A DNA stretch of 64,000 bases, from positions 2,604,001 through 2,668,000 of the forward strand of contig JBBMOL010000039.1 of NCBI GenBank assembly GCA_037954665.1, in the 5' to 3' direction. The translations under genes and the position numbers were made by a program. How positions within the stretch are numbered: position 1 is the first letter of the stretch; the number at the start of each line of letters is the position of its first letter. Below the pieces are notes generated by a model. That model saw nothing but the letters and a program-made list of their open reading frames with translations. It made no database searches and was not told the DNA's origin. Of this stretch, positions 26,507 through 40,400 are shown piece by piece. The stretch comes from Laguncularia racemosa (taxonomy: Eukaryota > Streptophyta > Magnoliopsida > Myrtales > Combretaceae).

Positions 26507-28975
26507 TGCTTCTTGTCATTCTCATAATATTTGTGTCTCCAATCAATACAAAAGCTTCTGCACGTTAACTTTGATGTGTTTAAAGTGCTTTTATTAATTA
26601 CCTTAAAAAGGGGAAATTTGCAAAAATTGAACTCAAACGTTAAACCACCCAATCCAATCCCTCTTGGTTTCATGCCTAAATGGAGGTTGGGTTTTAGAGA
26701 AAGGTTGTAGAGAGTAGTGTAGCAATTTTTATAATATCCAAGATTTTTTTTTCTTATTTTATAATTTTTCGTTCCTAGTTGTCCTCGTACGTGAACACTT
26801 TCTGCTCTCCTTCATGCTTGCTTAATTTCTATATATAGTGGACAGTTTACTATGAAGAAGATGATGACAATTTTAGACTTTATGGCTGAATTTTTCGCCT
26901 ACATGTACTTCTTGCGGATAGCCTCTAATCGAGCTGATCTTAGATGTCTTTAGATGTTAAGACACCATCCAAGTTGATTCCTACAATGCTTTTGTTGGGT
27001 TATGCTTATGGTACAGTAGCGTAACCTGCAATGAGCACAACAGATGGAGTAAATAATGTCAGGTACACTAGGTTTTTACGTTTTTTTTTTGGTGGAAGGA
27101 AGACTTTCTAGTACTTTGGGAAAGCGAATTGAAAGGGTGTGAATTGGGATGCAAAAGAACCAAATAAGCTCAGAGATTTTCTCCCTTTGCAGCCATATTA
27201 ATAATTTTTCGGAAAAAGAAAAAAAAATATATATAAAGGAAGCATTATTTCTAGTCCTATTGGATACCTTCTTCGATGCTTCTTTTATTGTGGATATTTT
27301 CATCATTATTTAGAACTCTTGAGCAACTTCAGGTGATCTTTGTGATTCATCTATCATGTATTATACTTACTTTAGGAGGTATGAGTTTTGGTGCGAGAGT
27401 CACACACATATTGCATGAGAACACATTACATGTAGCCTAATGAAAAAAGCGATATGTATGAGGATGATTAGAGATGAATGAAATCAGAAGGAGTAGGCAA
27501 TCAAGAATAAGATTCAATACTTTAGTGACAAGTGAGTGTTTTTAGATATATTATGGTTTTGATCTTTTGAGAAAAATTCGACAGAGTTATGACATTTTTC
27601 AGTATTCCTTTTTTAATGAGGATACCTTGAATATTTATAGAGTTTAGTTATGAATTTTGCTCAACAATGGTAATGTTAAATAAATGATTTAGAGTGGATG
27701 AGTTCTCATATGAGCTTTTTATGAATCTAGACTCATAAAAGCCTTTTAATGTATGAGGCTTAATAAAAAAGGTTGGATCAGATCAATTAATTCAATGAGC
27801 CCTGCCTTAAATTTATTATACTAAATCTCCCATAATTATTTTAAATCATGAACTTGGCTCTTTGAACCTTATTACCTTGATATCAAAAGTCAAATACATT
27901 AAAATATTATATTAAAAACACATGAATCGAATTTAACCTTCTATACTTATACATAACAACTTCCACATATTTATGTTTCTCAAAAGTGGTGTTGATAGCA
28001 GCTGCATCTATTTTTTGCTTCCTTTAATTGTCATATGGGAAGTGGGATTCCTCTAGGTCTTTAGCATGATCTATAGTTGATCTACAGGCTTTTAGAATTA
28101 TCCCTTAGGATGGGTTTATCGATTTCATGCCTCTACAGTACCCATTAGTGAATGTTGCATTTTCTCCTTGGATATCACGCTGGCATCTTAGTTACACCAT
28201 ATCTTTATAACTAGTCAAAATTATCTATCATTTTTTCTCCTGTCAGTCGTCGCTTATATCTTAGTTATTCTAAATTCACATGGAAATGGAAAAACCTGTA
28301 TACTTAAAGCTCCTTTTCCATGAAACTTTTTTTTTTTTCTTCGTTGATCTTGATGTATACACAATTGATTTCTTCTACAATTGACATAGTTCTTACTCTA
28401 TCTTGTCTCTTTCTAACCTGGCCCCAGATGAAGAGAAATATGGCAAAAGTGAAACTTTACCGAAGTGAATCACGACGTATGTATTGAATTATTCATTCCC
28501 ATTTGGACTCATTTTACTTATTCCCTCTCAGTTGTTATATTATATGCATGCTTTGCCCCCTTTACATAACTCAATGGGAAAAGATAGATCTAGAACCATA
28601 TGGCTGGGGGACAAAGGAAACCTTAAGTTTTTGAGAAAATAATCAAGAATACTATTATAAGTATAAGTTTTAATGAATGATATTTAATAATATTAATTAT
28701 TATGAAAAAAATAAAACAAAAACCATAAAAATAAGTCATGCAATTTAAGTAAAAAAATATATATAATTTTGAAAAAGTAAAATGGTTCATATGGATTTAA
28801 AACCCAAAAACTCTTGTTATACACTTAACGTCCTAGTTACTTATAACATTTAGTCAAGTTTTACTTTTTAAGATATCCATATAATATGTAGAATTCCCTT
28901 TTTAATAAGTTTTAATGATTTATGTTTTTTTTTGAGCTTGGGATAGGGGTACAAAGCTCCTCTCAACCATCCGAA
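26507..28975. other. Gene-free intergenic DNA
   Basis: No gene is supported. The 76-codon reverse frame at 27076-27306 has no domain and no neighbours that would make an exon chain. Confidence 0.5.
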
Positions 28976-29430
28976 TGGCCCGTTTATTTGAAGATAATAA
29001 ATAGGAAATAAAATAGTTATTTCCTCTCAATTGTCTATTACCTTATTTACTTAAAAAAAGAAGAAGGGAATTTTAATTCTTAGGATTTTTCTATTTCTAG
29101 TCTAAGAATAAATATTATGTAAGAAAATGTGGACTTTTTTATTCTATCGGCAAAAAGAATAAAAAGTTCAAACATTATGATCTTTATACCCTCATTAATA
29201 CTATAATTAAGGATTAAATAAAGGTAAATCGGTAATTTCAATCATATTCCCAATTTAATAATACTGTAATTAGCAAGGTAAAGTAAACACTAAAATACGT
29301 ATTCCTTATAATAAAAAATTACACCAAAAATAGTGGAATAAAAATTCTTAATCTATTCTTAATAATAGTTATTCTTAAGATATAACTTTTCTATTTCCTA
29401 TTTATTATATTTCAAAAAGTAAACCGATTG
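28976..29430. mobile_element. PIF/Harbinger-type MITE
   Basis: The left end TGGCCCGTTTATTTG pairs with CAATCGGTTTACTTT, the right end on the other strand. The arms continue with an excellent match at ATAATAAATAGGAAATA on both sides. Flanks are GAA and TAA, a possible worn 3-bp duplication. The element is AT-rich and non-coding. Confidence 0.55.
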
Positions 29431-29471
29431 TAAATTTGCTCTTACTAATAGGGTATGAATTTCCTTCATTA

Positions 29472-30948
29472 TTACTACTTGCTATGTACATTTACAATGC
29501 ATTTGGTTGGCAAAATTACCATTCTATTCTAACCCTATTCCTTATAAAATGGTTATTCCTATATTTGGTTGCATTTGGTGCAATACCAACCAAGAATTCC
29601 AATTCTATAAAATAAATAATAGCAATTCTTTCCAAAAGACTAAGTAATAGCAATTCCAACCCTCATTGTTATTTCTTTTCCTAAAATAACCTTACCATAA
29701 TTACATAACCATACACATTTAATATGTACATAAATACTTTACATATATAATATTTATATATTATACCTATATATGTTGCATATATAGATATGCACACATA
29801 TATATATATATATATGTTATCCATTATAAGTATATTAAAATATATCTTATATCGTATATTTAAGTTATTCATACATAGTTACATGATACACATATATGTC
29901 TAAATGTCTACAACATAATATATAAACATATATAATACTTTATTTCATCTATATATATTAATTATAAACATAAATTATAATATATATATTTTTTGTATAC
30001 ATCATACATGTAATATATTGACATGATACATAATACATATATATATATATATTCGTATATGTAATACATACATATGCTATACATATATAATATTTATATA
30101 TTATACTTACATGTGCTGTACGTATAGACACATATATACATATATGCTTATATATACATTATGCATTATGTATAAGCATTTATAATATAATACTATATTA
30201 TATTAATTATAAACAAATATTATCACATATATATTTATTGTGTACATCGGTACATGAAACATGATATATATAAATAAATACCTTATATGTAATATGTACA
30301 TATGCTATACATATATAACATTTACATGCGTTGTACATATAGATACATATATACATTATATGTTATACATATATTAACATATATATTATACTATATATTT
30401 AAGTTATATGTGCATACATAAATAATACATATATACATATAAATGTCTATAGTATAATATATATAATATTATTTCATATGTATATTAATTATAAATATAT
30501 ATTATAATATATATATCTATTTATTGTGTACATCAATTAATTTAACATATTGATATGAAATATATAAATTAATATTCATATGTATAGTACGTACATAAAT
30601 GTTATATTTATATAACATTTATATATTATACTTCATACATTGTATGTACATATATGTATATAAGTATATACATACTTTACAAATTCTCATTTTTTAAATA
30701 TATATATATATATAAGTTATGATAAGTTGTATAAAAAGGCATTTTTGATACTTTTATTAGCTATTTAACTATTTTTCATGAAGATTATTCTGTCAACCAA
30801 ATAAATGTATAATGATTTCATTCTATAAAGAATAGTCATTCAAGCCCAATTTCAATTTGATTCTATTATCATATAATTGCAATTTCATTTTGCCCTCATT
30901 CCTTATTAGTAATTAAACGTGCCATTAGTACTTACTATGTCCATTTAC
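29472..30948. repeat. AT-rich block flanked by a 24-bp direct repeat
   Basis: Bases 29472-29495 and 30925-30948 are direct repeats agreeing in 21 of 24 positions (core CTATGT-CATTTAC). Between them, about 29690-30720 is almost purely A/T with TATATA, TACATATA and TATGTA words, i.e. degenerate simple sequence with many short palindromes. The right inner end, read on the other strand, is TGGCACGTTTAATTAC, the same type as the ends at 21818 and 28976, and the left inner end TGCATTTGGTTGGC is related. A Harbinger-like element filled with simple sequence is the likeliest reading. Confidence 0.45.
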
Positions 30949-31516
30949 GCTAATTGAGGCTTCTTTTTCTAAAATTTTGTTTGTGTAATACTCAACCTAG
31001 ATGTAAATATATAGATATTAACCTTTATTCTTTATTTATGTCATCGAAAGATGTAAATGTATGGCCAGTCCTCCTTACTCTTCCAGGAATACAATAGTGA
31101 AGCTGATGATCAAGCCAATATAGCTATTAATCTCATGGGGACGGCATGACTCCATGATCTCACATTCATTGCTGAATGCACTTGATCAAGTTGAAGTTAA
31201 TTGAAATAAGAAGTAATGCTTCGGGTTGCCAGCCACACATTTTGCAATTTCTCAGAGATGGATGCTTGTACTTTATTATTTTACCCGCAATTGCATCTCT
31301 TTTCGGGGTGCTTAATTTCTGATCATTACATTTACCATATTACCAAACTCTCATTTAAAACAATGGTAAGTGCGATTCAATTAAATCCTATTTCATTGAG
31401 TAAACAAAATGGGACCATTATTTTTTGTTTTTTATTTTTATTTTCTCGGTAAAGTACCAACGTTTCATTCCAAACACAGATCAACCAGCAGTCTCACATC
31501 ATGCACGGCCAAAATG

Positions 31517-31870
31517 CTATCCACCTGCAGCAGAATTACAAGAGAAAGATCCTCCAGCAAAACTATCTAGATTATAAATAGATTCTTCCAAGTCTTTTAA
31601 CAAAACATAAGAGATACACATAAGGACATCAGCTCCAAAGAACAACTCTTCGCTTGCAGTTAATACCTCTTTCGCAAGTCTGTCTGCCACCTTGTTTGCT
31701 TCATGGGGCACCCTGCAAAAAATAACTTCATCAGAGTTGTTGACAAGGCTCCTACAATGAGTCAAGATATATATAGGTGAGCAAACTTCCTTCTCTATCC
31801 CTTCTTTCATCAGCCAGTCACCTTGCTATGAACAAGGTTTTTTGCTTTCTGCAGGCCACATTTAATTGCC
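31517..31870 (-). pseudogene. RNase H-like (RVT_3) domain fragment
   Basis: A 97-codon frame ends at 31517. It contains SPIYILTHCRSLVNNSDEVI and then FCRVPHEANKVADRLAKEVL, the C-terminal half of the plant RNase H-like fold often found at the end of LINE ORF2 or in stand-alone RNase H pseudogenes (RVT_3, PF13456). Further upstream on the same strand, to about 31870, residues like AIKCGLQKAKNLVHSKV fit the preceding helix, but stops and shifts break the frame. The first catalytic half and any reverse transcriptase are missing. It is a decayed retroelement piece. Confidence 0.65.
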
Positions 31871-34144
31871 TTCGTTTTTTTTTTCTTTTTTTCTTTAAAT
31901 ATTTTTCGTTTGATGTTGTAGCATTACTTGTAGGGAATTCCTATTGATTCTCATCCAACCGAACTCCAAACAACGCAGTCTATATATATTGCCATAACGA
32001 CTTAAATACGTATAAATTGAGTATAATTATGTCCTAAATTCCCAGGGATTCATATGTAGTAGATCTATTTCTTTGAAGTTTTGATAGCATAGCTTGCAGA
32101 TATTGTTGCTTCTTTGCCAGGAGAATTACTCAGTCTTTATTACCCATCATCATGCTGATCATGTCGGTAGTACATTTCATGTTGATAACGTTCTTTAACC
32201 TTTGTCCTAGAAGAAACCTTTTTGGCATATAACTAATGTACTCATATGTTAAGAATGCTAGAATATTTTGTTAATTATATGATGAATGCTTCATCCCGAT
32301 CCTGTAATAAGGGAAGAAAACATGGTTACCCGTTAAAAATACACACACACACACAAACAACCTATATTACCTATTATTCTCTTCAAGTGCTTGTTAAAGT
32401 ACTGGTTACTTATTATAAATAAACCATTTTACATTTTTTTTTCATGTAAAATGTATAACTTGATGTTGTTATATTGATATATTTGTTTCTTTATTTGTAC
32501 ATAGAAGAAGATGATATCTAAATGATGCTTACACGGCAAGAAGAAAAGTACAGATTTTTTTTTTTTTATTTACTTATTTGCTTTTTATAGTGTTTATAAT
32601 GAGAAAAACATGTGAAGACTCACTCGATGGGGGAAAAGTTAGGAAGCATTTGATATTGACAATTTTATAGTATTTGAAAAGTTGGATATATATTCAACAA
32701 TGGAATTTCATGTTTTATTTATCACTATAGGTTAATTTTTTTTTCTAGGACTTAATTGATACGTTGGTTTATCACGTAACTACAGGGATTCATTGATATT
32801 CTATGTAAATTGTTAGTGTCTATTAATGAAAAAAAGAATTGCAGGAATAAGTGAGGCTATTTATTTATCTCCAATGCAACATGCTTATAGAACTAAGAAA
32901 TCCATTTTTTTGGGTGATTACAATCCCCGCATGCGGAAGGAGGAATTCGAACATTATTTATCTAGTATGAAGATTAATATTCATGTTACTAAATTATTTA
33001 TTCTAAATGGATATTAGAAGCTGCATCATAGTTTTCCATTTCAAGTTTTCGAGACTTGGTTTTAAGGGATAAGTTATATGGTATGATCTTCTACACATTG
33101 ATTTTATATGGGAACATATATGATTTTATGGTTTAGGGTCTAAACACTTCCTCAATATATGTAAAACACTCATAACACTATAAGCAAGATATCACTAGTA
33201 AATACTATAAAATTATATAATATAATTAAAATCCTATCAAATCACTCTACGTTAAAAATTGTTATTTTAGTATAATACTTGGTAAGACAACTAAGTATGC
33301 CTTACATCTGTAATTTAAATTGGTATGATTTTTTTAATCTTGCTATTATTTTACGGTTATGATTTCAATTCATTCATGTTTATATTTGCTATTATCGATT
33401 ACAAATTTAATACATTATTTTGAAAGTCTCTTTTATCATCATATCCTTGTGGTATTACTTTTTATTTATAATAGTTCCTCTTTGGTATTGACTTTTGGTC
33501 ATTTTTCAAGATTGCAACCTTCACATTACCTAGTATAAAATAATATAACTTTTGTTATATTATGATACATTTTTATAGCTTAAAGAATTGTAACTCTTCT
33601 GGTATAACATATCATTTCATCTAAATGTAGTATGATAATCAAATTGTTATACAAAACTATAAATATTAATACATATTTATATAATTAAATTATAGTATTC
33701 ATATTAATTTTAGAATAATTTATAGATATATGTTATTAATTGTAGTAATAATTTATATATATCTATTTAATTGAAAATTTGTGCATTGTATATGGGCCTA
33801 AACTAGTTTTATTTTAAAAGCCATGTTGAATTGATTATTTTGGCTTGTAGAATTAAATGTCACAAAAAGATTAGAACGGTGTTATACAAAAAGAATAATG
33901 TAGTATAAATCTTCTTTTATTATATTTGGTTTGTACAATATAGATACGAACTTTTATAATGATATAGGATTATTTTTAATATTAATATGAAAACTTATTG
34001 AAAGAAATTTAATATAAATATAATAATAAAAAAATAAAAAAGATATATGGTCGCTTTTTTTGGGTTTTAAAAATGCGCTAATTTTTGTCTTTATGACATC
34101 AAATATATATATAAATTTTATAGGTTTCATTCAATAATTTAAAG
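31871..34144. other. Gene-free AT-rich DNA upstream of the NSUN6 gene
   Basis: No supported coding region. There is a short (CA)n tract near 32340-32356. Open frames of about 60 codons have no recognised homology. Confidence 0.5.
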
Positions 34145-34491
34145 TTGATTTGCGATGACCTTTCTTCGGAGCTCTATCCCGGAGGCCCATGTCTCCAAAC
34201 AAAAGGAAAAAGCCCGCACTCATTCACCGCAGCTTTACACGATCACAGTGCCTGCACTGCACTTGCAGCCGGCAGGAGCATGGGCATGGCCAAAACAAAA
34301 TACATAGGAAATGCAAATACTGTTTCATTTTGAATGAAGAAAGGGAGGGGTTTTTCTCTCCTCCAAACTATTCGTAGAAGCTTCTCAACTTTCCAAAACT
34401 CTAGTTCTCAAGTCTCTCTCTCAGACTTTCTCTATAATGTTAAGCTTGAATGCATACATTCTAACGCAAAATGTATAATGTTTGTAAGCAG
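34145..34491 (+). promoter_or_regulatory. Likely core promoter and 5' leader of the NSUN6 gene
   Basis: Base composition changes sharply from AT-rich to mixed just before the first exon. GGCCCA at 34184-34189 is a match to the plant site II element (bound by TCP factors and common in promoters of translation-related genes). A C/T-rich stretch (CAAGTCTCTCTCTCAGAC, about 34410-34428) is typical of plant 5' leaders. The transcription start cannot be fixed from sequence. Confidence 0.4.
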
Positions 34492-37400
34492 ATGGATCAA
34501 TCGGAACGTTACTGCTTCAAACCTGCGTTGAAATGGAACCCTAAAGTAGAAGAATACTTCGTCAAAGCTTACGGAGCTGATCGGTTTGCTCGGATTTCTC
34601 AAGCACTCACGTAAGTTTCACAATTCTGATGAAAAATTCTTTTAATTAACTACTATGTTTTTCCTTTCTATGTTAGTTGTCGTGTGAATTTCAATTTCGA
34701 TATTCAATTGCCTACTTCATTTTGTTAGCTTGGTGTGATTATGCTCAGTGGAAATTTGATTGTTTTACTTATATGTTATTCTTCGATTTTCTTGTTTTCA
34801 GATGAATTTTGTCATTATTTTATCATCTTTTTATTCATTTGTGGCAAAATCAATTAACTTCTTGGATAAAGATGGTAAAAAATTGCTATTATGATCTTTT
34901 TTGAGGTATAAATTAAGTAGTCTCTCAAGACCATGTTATCTAAATGCCATTTTTTTTATAATATTTTTGTTAACATCAGCGCTTATCCTTATTGCTATAG
35001 GGACTAGGGAGGGACATCTTCTGTTTTTTTTTTTTTTTTAAATTGAGGTACAGGGCCATAGTTCCTATTTATAATCACCCTTAAATCAAACCCCATGTGC
35101 GGTGGTTCACATGGTGTGAGTGTATCTAGGTTACAAATAAGGCCTTATGTGACCTGTGACATTGGTTTATGCATGTTATCTATCAAACTGAGCTATTGGG
35201 TTTCTTGAGTTATGACATTTGAGCACCCTCTGTTGTTGTATTTGATTATCACAAGTTTCATCCTTGACTCCTCTAATTTTGTTTGCTCAACTATGAGGTT
35301 AGATTAGTAGATATTGCCCAAGCTAAATGCTGAGTTCCAATACAGCCTGGAGAAATAACAAGGGAAAAGATTTTGCATATATCTTTTAGTCCATAATTTA
35401 CTACCAGTAGTTTATTTATCCACCGAATTGAATTATTGTTTGGGCCATGTTTGGTTTATTTTGTTATACAGTATTTTAGAAACTTCAAATTACTACTATA
35501 TTTTGTGAGAGCTACATTGGTATGTAAGTTGCAATCGTAAAAAATCCAACTACCCTGGCTTCTAATTGCTTGCAATCCTAATAGCTACTCATACAGGGAA
35601 TCCAATTCCAAGGAATTTGGAACTATTAGTTGCATTTTTTGTTCATCACACACTATATCCTCATCAAACTCCTATTAAAAGCAATAGAATTATGGATTCC
35701 ATGAAATCCTATTTCAAGGAATTTGACCAAATGAAGCCTGAGAGCAATTATTGATTTCAACCAAGAAAATATGGGAGCATGAGATTTAGTTAAGAATAGT
35801 AAATCTTCCATGTTTCTTTCTAATGTTCTCGCTTTAATTAGTTTTTAATATTGTGTTAGGCATCCATCGTGCTACTCATGTATACGTGTCAATACACTTA
35901 AGTCAACAACTGATGCAGTTATTCAGAAGTTACATGCTGTTGTTGAGGAAGCTGGCTCTGCAAATGCCTCAGACAGTGTAAGCTTTAGTAACGATGTAAA
36001 TTTGGGATGACTAATAAGAGAAACGGCTTGAGAAAGAACACTAATTCTTGCTGGAATTTGGGTACCAGAATCAGGGAGCCATGGAGCCTTTACTTGATGC
36101 GGGTGCTTGCATGGAAAATTCACAGGCCACATTGATTTCCAAATGCAGAATACCTGGACTAGATTATGTTGTATTTGTTAAAGGCTCTGGACCCCATACC
36201 ATTGACTATGGTTATGCTCCCAACAAACCTCCAAAAGAGGTTATTGTCAGTCGTAAATGTGCAGAGGCAGTGCTTCGAGGTGCTCAGGTAGGCATTCTTG
36301 ACCAGATGCTTATCCAGATAATTTGCCTTTAATGCCTTTATCTGTTCATACCTGTTTTTAAGTTTGTGTCTTGTGAGGTTTTGACGCCAATATATGCTGG
36401 TAATGTGAGTTCTGTGTAATTATTTTTGAACTCTTAATCAATTAGCAATTATTCTTTTCACAAGTGCTTCAGTGCTGTTTTGAAGTGACATAAGCTGGAA
36501 TGCTGAGCAAGGTGATATGTCAAAAATGAAACATTATAAATCATAGGCTCTATGATATATAGAGCTCTTGCTATCCACTTGAAGGCTTCTGTTTTGCTTT
36601 CCGTGCCGTTCCTTGCAAGCTGTCTATAACTTTTGCCTATACTTTTGGCAGTATACATCCATAGTCCATACTGTTTATTACTTATCTAAATTTTAGAGTC
36701 ACCAAAAAAAAAAACCTGATTAAGAAACAAATACACGTTACATTCCATTGTATTTTTTTCTCTGCCACACCATACTTTAGAATTCAACAAGGTTTTGCTA
36801 GAATTATGATGATGAAAGTATTCTTTATAAGTTGCACATTGGGGTGAATGGGTCTAGGAAGGGTAGGGTAGGAACCCCTTTCCTGTGCTGTATCCTATAG
36901 CTACAGGTTCCAAAAATATAGTATTGGAACTTACCTAGGGTATTTGTGGAATTTGTGAATATTCTCTATTTACTCTTTCGTTTTTTTGGTCTAAAATATT
37001 ATAGTTATCCACACTTAAAATTATGATATTCGAGTTGAAAGCTAACATTTTTTTAAATGTAAATTATGATGAATTCAAACATATTGAAGTTCAATGAGAA
37101 AACATAAATGACAACAAAATACAATATAAGTACCAACTTAAATTGGGGATGTGCTAAATATTTAATTGTTTGCTTGAGAGTTAGTCTAAGCGGTTTATAA
37201 GTTGATTGACTTGGTTGGAATTTCTTTATAATTCTCAAATTTAATTATATTTATTAGCAATATTTTATAAGTGGGTTATATGGTGACTTATACATATTGA
37301 AAAATCATAAGGTACCCTATAACACAAAACTTATAGTATATGCAATATAGGTTCCAGGATAAATACACGCTCATACCTTATAACATATCTTATAGGTGCA

Positions 37401-40400
37401 AGTTTGATAATTTGAAATTGAAACCTATCCTATAACATCTAAGCCTACCCTAGAACCTATTGACCATGTAGGGTATAATAGGTTCCTAATCCTCAGTCCT
37501 AGTTGTAAGTATGCTTATGTAGTGTTATTTTTTAGTATTTGGTATTTTTCTTTTGTTCTCTGGGTGGGGTTGGAGATGAATTGATTGAAGACTCACCTTA
37601 TCTTTGTCCAAAATGCACTTAGTCCCTTATTTTTCAAAATAAGCATTTAGACATATGAATCTTTTTAAAATGTGCTTACAGTTCCCCCTTAACTATTTTG
37701 CAATTAGAAAAAAAATTACATAAACAAAAAATTAAAAAAATAATTTTATTATTTAATTTGTAATCCCACGTTAACAATTAGATCTCTTTGACAAGCCTAA
37801 TCACCCCAATTAATTTCAACTATCCATATATCTTCATATCAAGATTATTGAAACCAATTGTATTAAGTATGTGGAACGAATTTACCCTAAACATACAAAC
37901 CCTTAATTCTCTTTTTGATTTTCTATGGATTTTAGATTACCAAAACTACTATTGGCTGAATCACAGGTTAATGAATCATGATATTGAGAAAATCAAATTT
38001 TGCATGTTTTTTTTATAGGTTAATGAATCATGATCACAGCAGTGTACTTCCTCCACCACTTAGATGGCCTAAGACGCTACTAAAATCCATAACTTGCATG
38101 ATAAGGAACAAACATAATATGAAAAATGTGCCAAAAGTGCCCAAAAAAAAAAAGAGTATTTAATTCATGCAAAATATCATTGACTTCGCTTGACAAAAGT
38201 GGGACTTTTGTTGGAATAAGTCTTTCAATGAAAAACCTTAGCACTTTAGCTTCAACTTGGGTAGGATGTTCCTTGAGCTGAATTGGGACTTTGTTTGAAT
38301 GAAGTGGACTTCAGTTGGATGAGATCTCTCAAAATGTTTTGTTTGTCCCAAGGTACGGACTTCTGTCTGACAAAGTGACTTCAATTACTTGAAGTCAGTC
38401 AGAAGCTTGTTATTCTTCCGATGCAATCCCTTTGTCCAAACAAAGGGAGATGTAATTTGGACAAAGTGCTCCAGTAAGCTTGAACTTTTGGCATTTTCTT
38501 GGCCTTTCTTTTATGTTCTTCTACTTGAGTTCATTCTTGCATGTAATTTGGAAATCCAAGTATTTTCTAATCAAAAGTTCACAATTAAGTGTAGTGAAAA
38601 ATCGGGTTAGAACATAGTAAATTTCACAGATTTCAGCTTAAATGGAAATAAGCTCTCTTTTTCATCAGCAAAATTTAAAATGTGGCTTGGAGCCAAAAAA
38701 ATTAGGAATAAATAAAGAAAAAAGTTGGTCCCTAAACTTTTTTTGGCTTAGTCTTTGTCCTTAAATTGTTTCAATGGTTCAATCAGGAGTCTAGAATTTG
38801 GAGAATGGAAACTTGCACCCCATTTTATCTGGGGGGCCTTCTCTATGTAAACATGCTAGTGCAGATGGAATCAGTCCTACTAGTCTATTGGCTGAAATTC
38901 AGTACTTTTTTTCTTTTCTTCAACTTGCAAGGTACCCATTGAACCATTTGAACATATTGAAAACTAATATGGAAATGGACTTTAAGGAATATGTTTTATA
39001 TTTCATACAGTTGGGGTTTGGCATAGAAATGGATTTTTACAATCTCTTAATTTTGCCAGGTTGCTTGGCAGGAGTAACTGAATGATGTTTGATCAGATTT
39101 TCTATAGGCACAGTCTTCTCATCTAAAAAGAAGTTTATATCTTCTCTCTTCTCATGATAGTGTACTTCTAGGTGTATGTTCCTGGTGTAATGGCATGCAG
39201 TGCTCATGTGGAGAAAGGTGATGTGGTTGCAGTTTCTGCTGCAGTTGAGCAGCCTGCTACTGATGGCAGATGGGGAATTAATATGACACGTGGGACCGTT
39301 CTCCAGGGAAACCAGAATGGTAAGGAGTTTCTTTTTCCAGGTTCTGATATTTGTGATATTGTTTCTTCTGTCTATCAGTTTGTTAGTTGAAAGAGTTCTT
39401 GTTATCATGCTGAAGAAAATTTCTTGTAGTTGATTATTTACTCTCTCTCGCTCTATCTATGTTATATTTATATGGTACTTATAATTGGCACATTTCATTC
39501 TTTATTTACCTGAGGAATCTGGCATTGGGTTCTCTTCTGTTTCATCATTTGATGAATAGTACTCAGCTCAATGCTCTATTCTGTCTTGTCTTACCATTCA
39601 TGGGGTTGTAGTGTTTGTTCTCTTGATTAAGCTACATCATTTTGGTGGTATAGGTCTTTTTTTAATGAAAGGAATCTTTTAAATGGACTATTTAATTGAG
39701 GTTTTGGCTTGAGATTTTGGTTTATGATTTTCATATGAGGCAACCTCTTGAAGTTTGGAGAGTTTTCTCATGTTTTACCTTGTCTCTTTTTGAATATGGT
39801 CACTTTGATAGATTCAATCCTTAAGCACCTATTACTTTAGAGATCTTTTTTATTTATGAAAAGAAAAGTCCTTTGAATTTATCCAAAAAAAGAAAAATCC
39901 TTTGAAGTTCTTTGAAATGTAAGTGGATGATCGATTGTTTTTGGATAATTCATAATTTATTACTCTAAAGAAAGGTATATAGCCATCAATAAGATGGGTA
40001 GGATTACATCACAAGTATATATACAATAGGCAAGTAGTTTGATACAAGGAAAACTCTTCCAAATTACAAAAGAGTAGCATAAGCTCTAATTTGGTTGGTT
40101 AAAGAACTTGAGCTAGGGTGACTATTCCCTGGGTGCACTTGTTGTGAGTTCTTCATATACAGAAGACCGCTGTGGCTAGACTTGCCCTCTAAGTTTAGAG
40201 AAGAGGCGTAGAGGAATCGGTTGTTGCAATCAATGAAGTTGTGGCACTCTGCCAATTTTTGAAGGATGGCAGGTACTATAGGAGATCACAAACCAATCTC
40301 CATATCTGGGAAGTATATTCGCAATTAAAGAATAGATGGGAGTGATCTTCCAAGCCTTGCTGGCAGAGAAAGCAAGTTGCAGAAGTAACAATTCCCTAGG

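Noticed and set aside
34145..34531. Three overlapping frames just before the first NSUN6 exon
   Set aside because: No homology; the NSUN6 start at 34492 agrees with the family N-terminus, and these frames lie in the promoter and leader.
36048..36332. Longer frame around exon 3
   Set aside because: Only 36075 (or 36069) to 36287 fits the splice sites and family alignment; the rest is intron.
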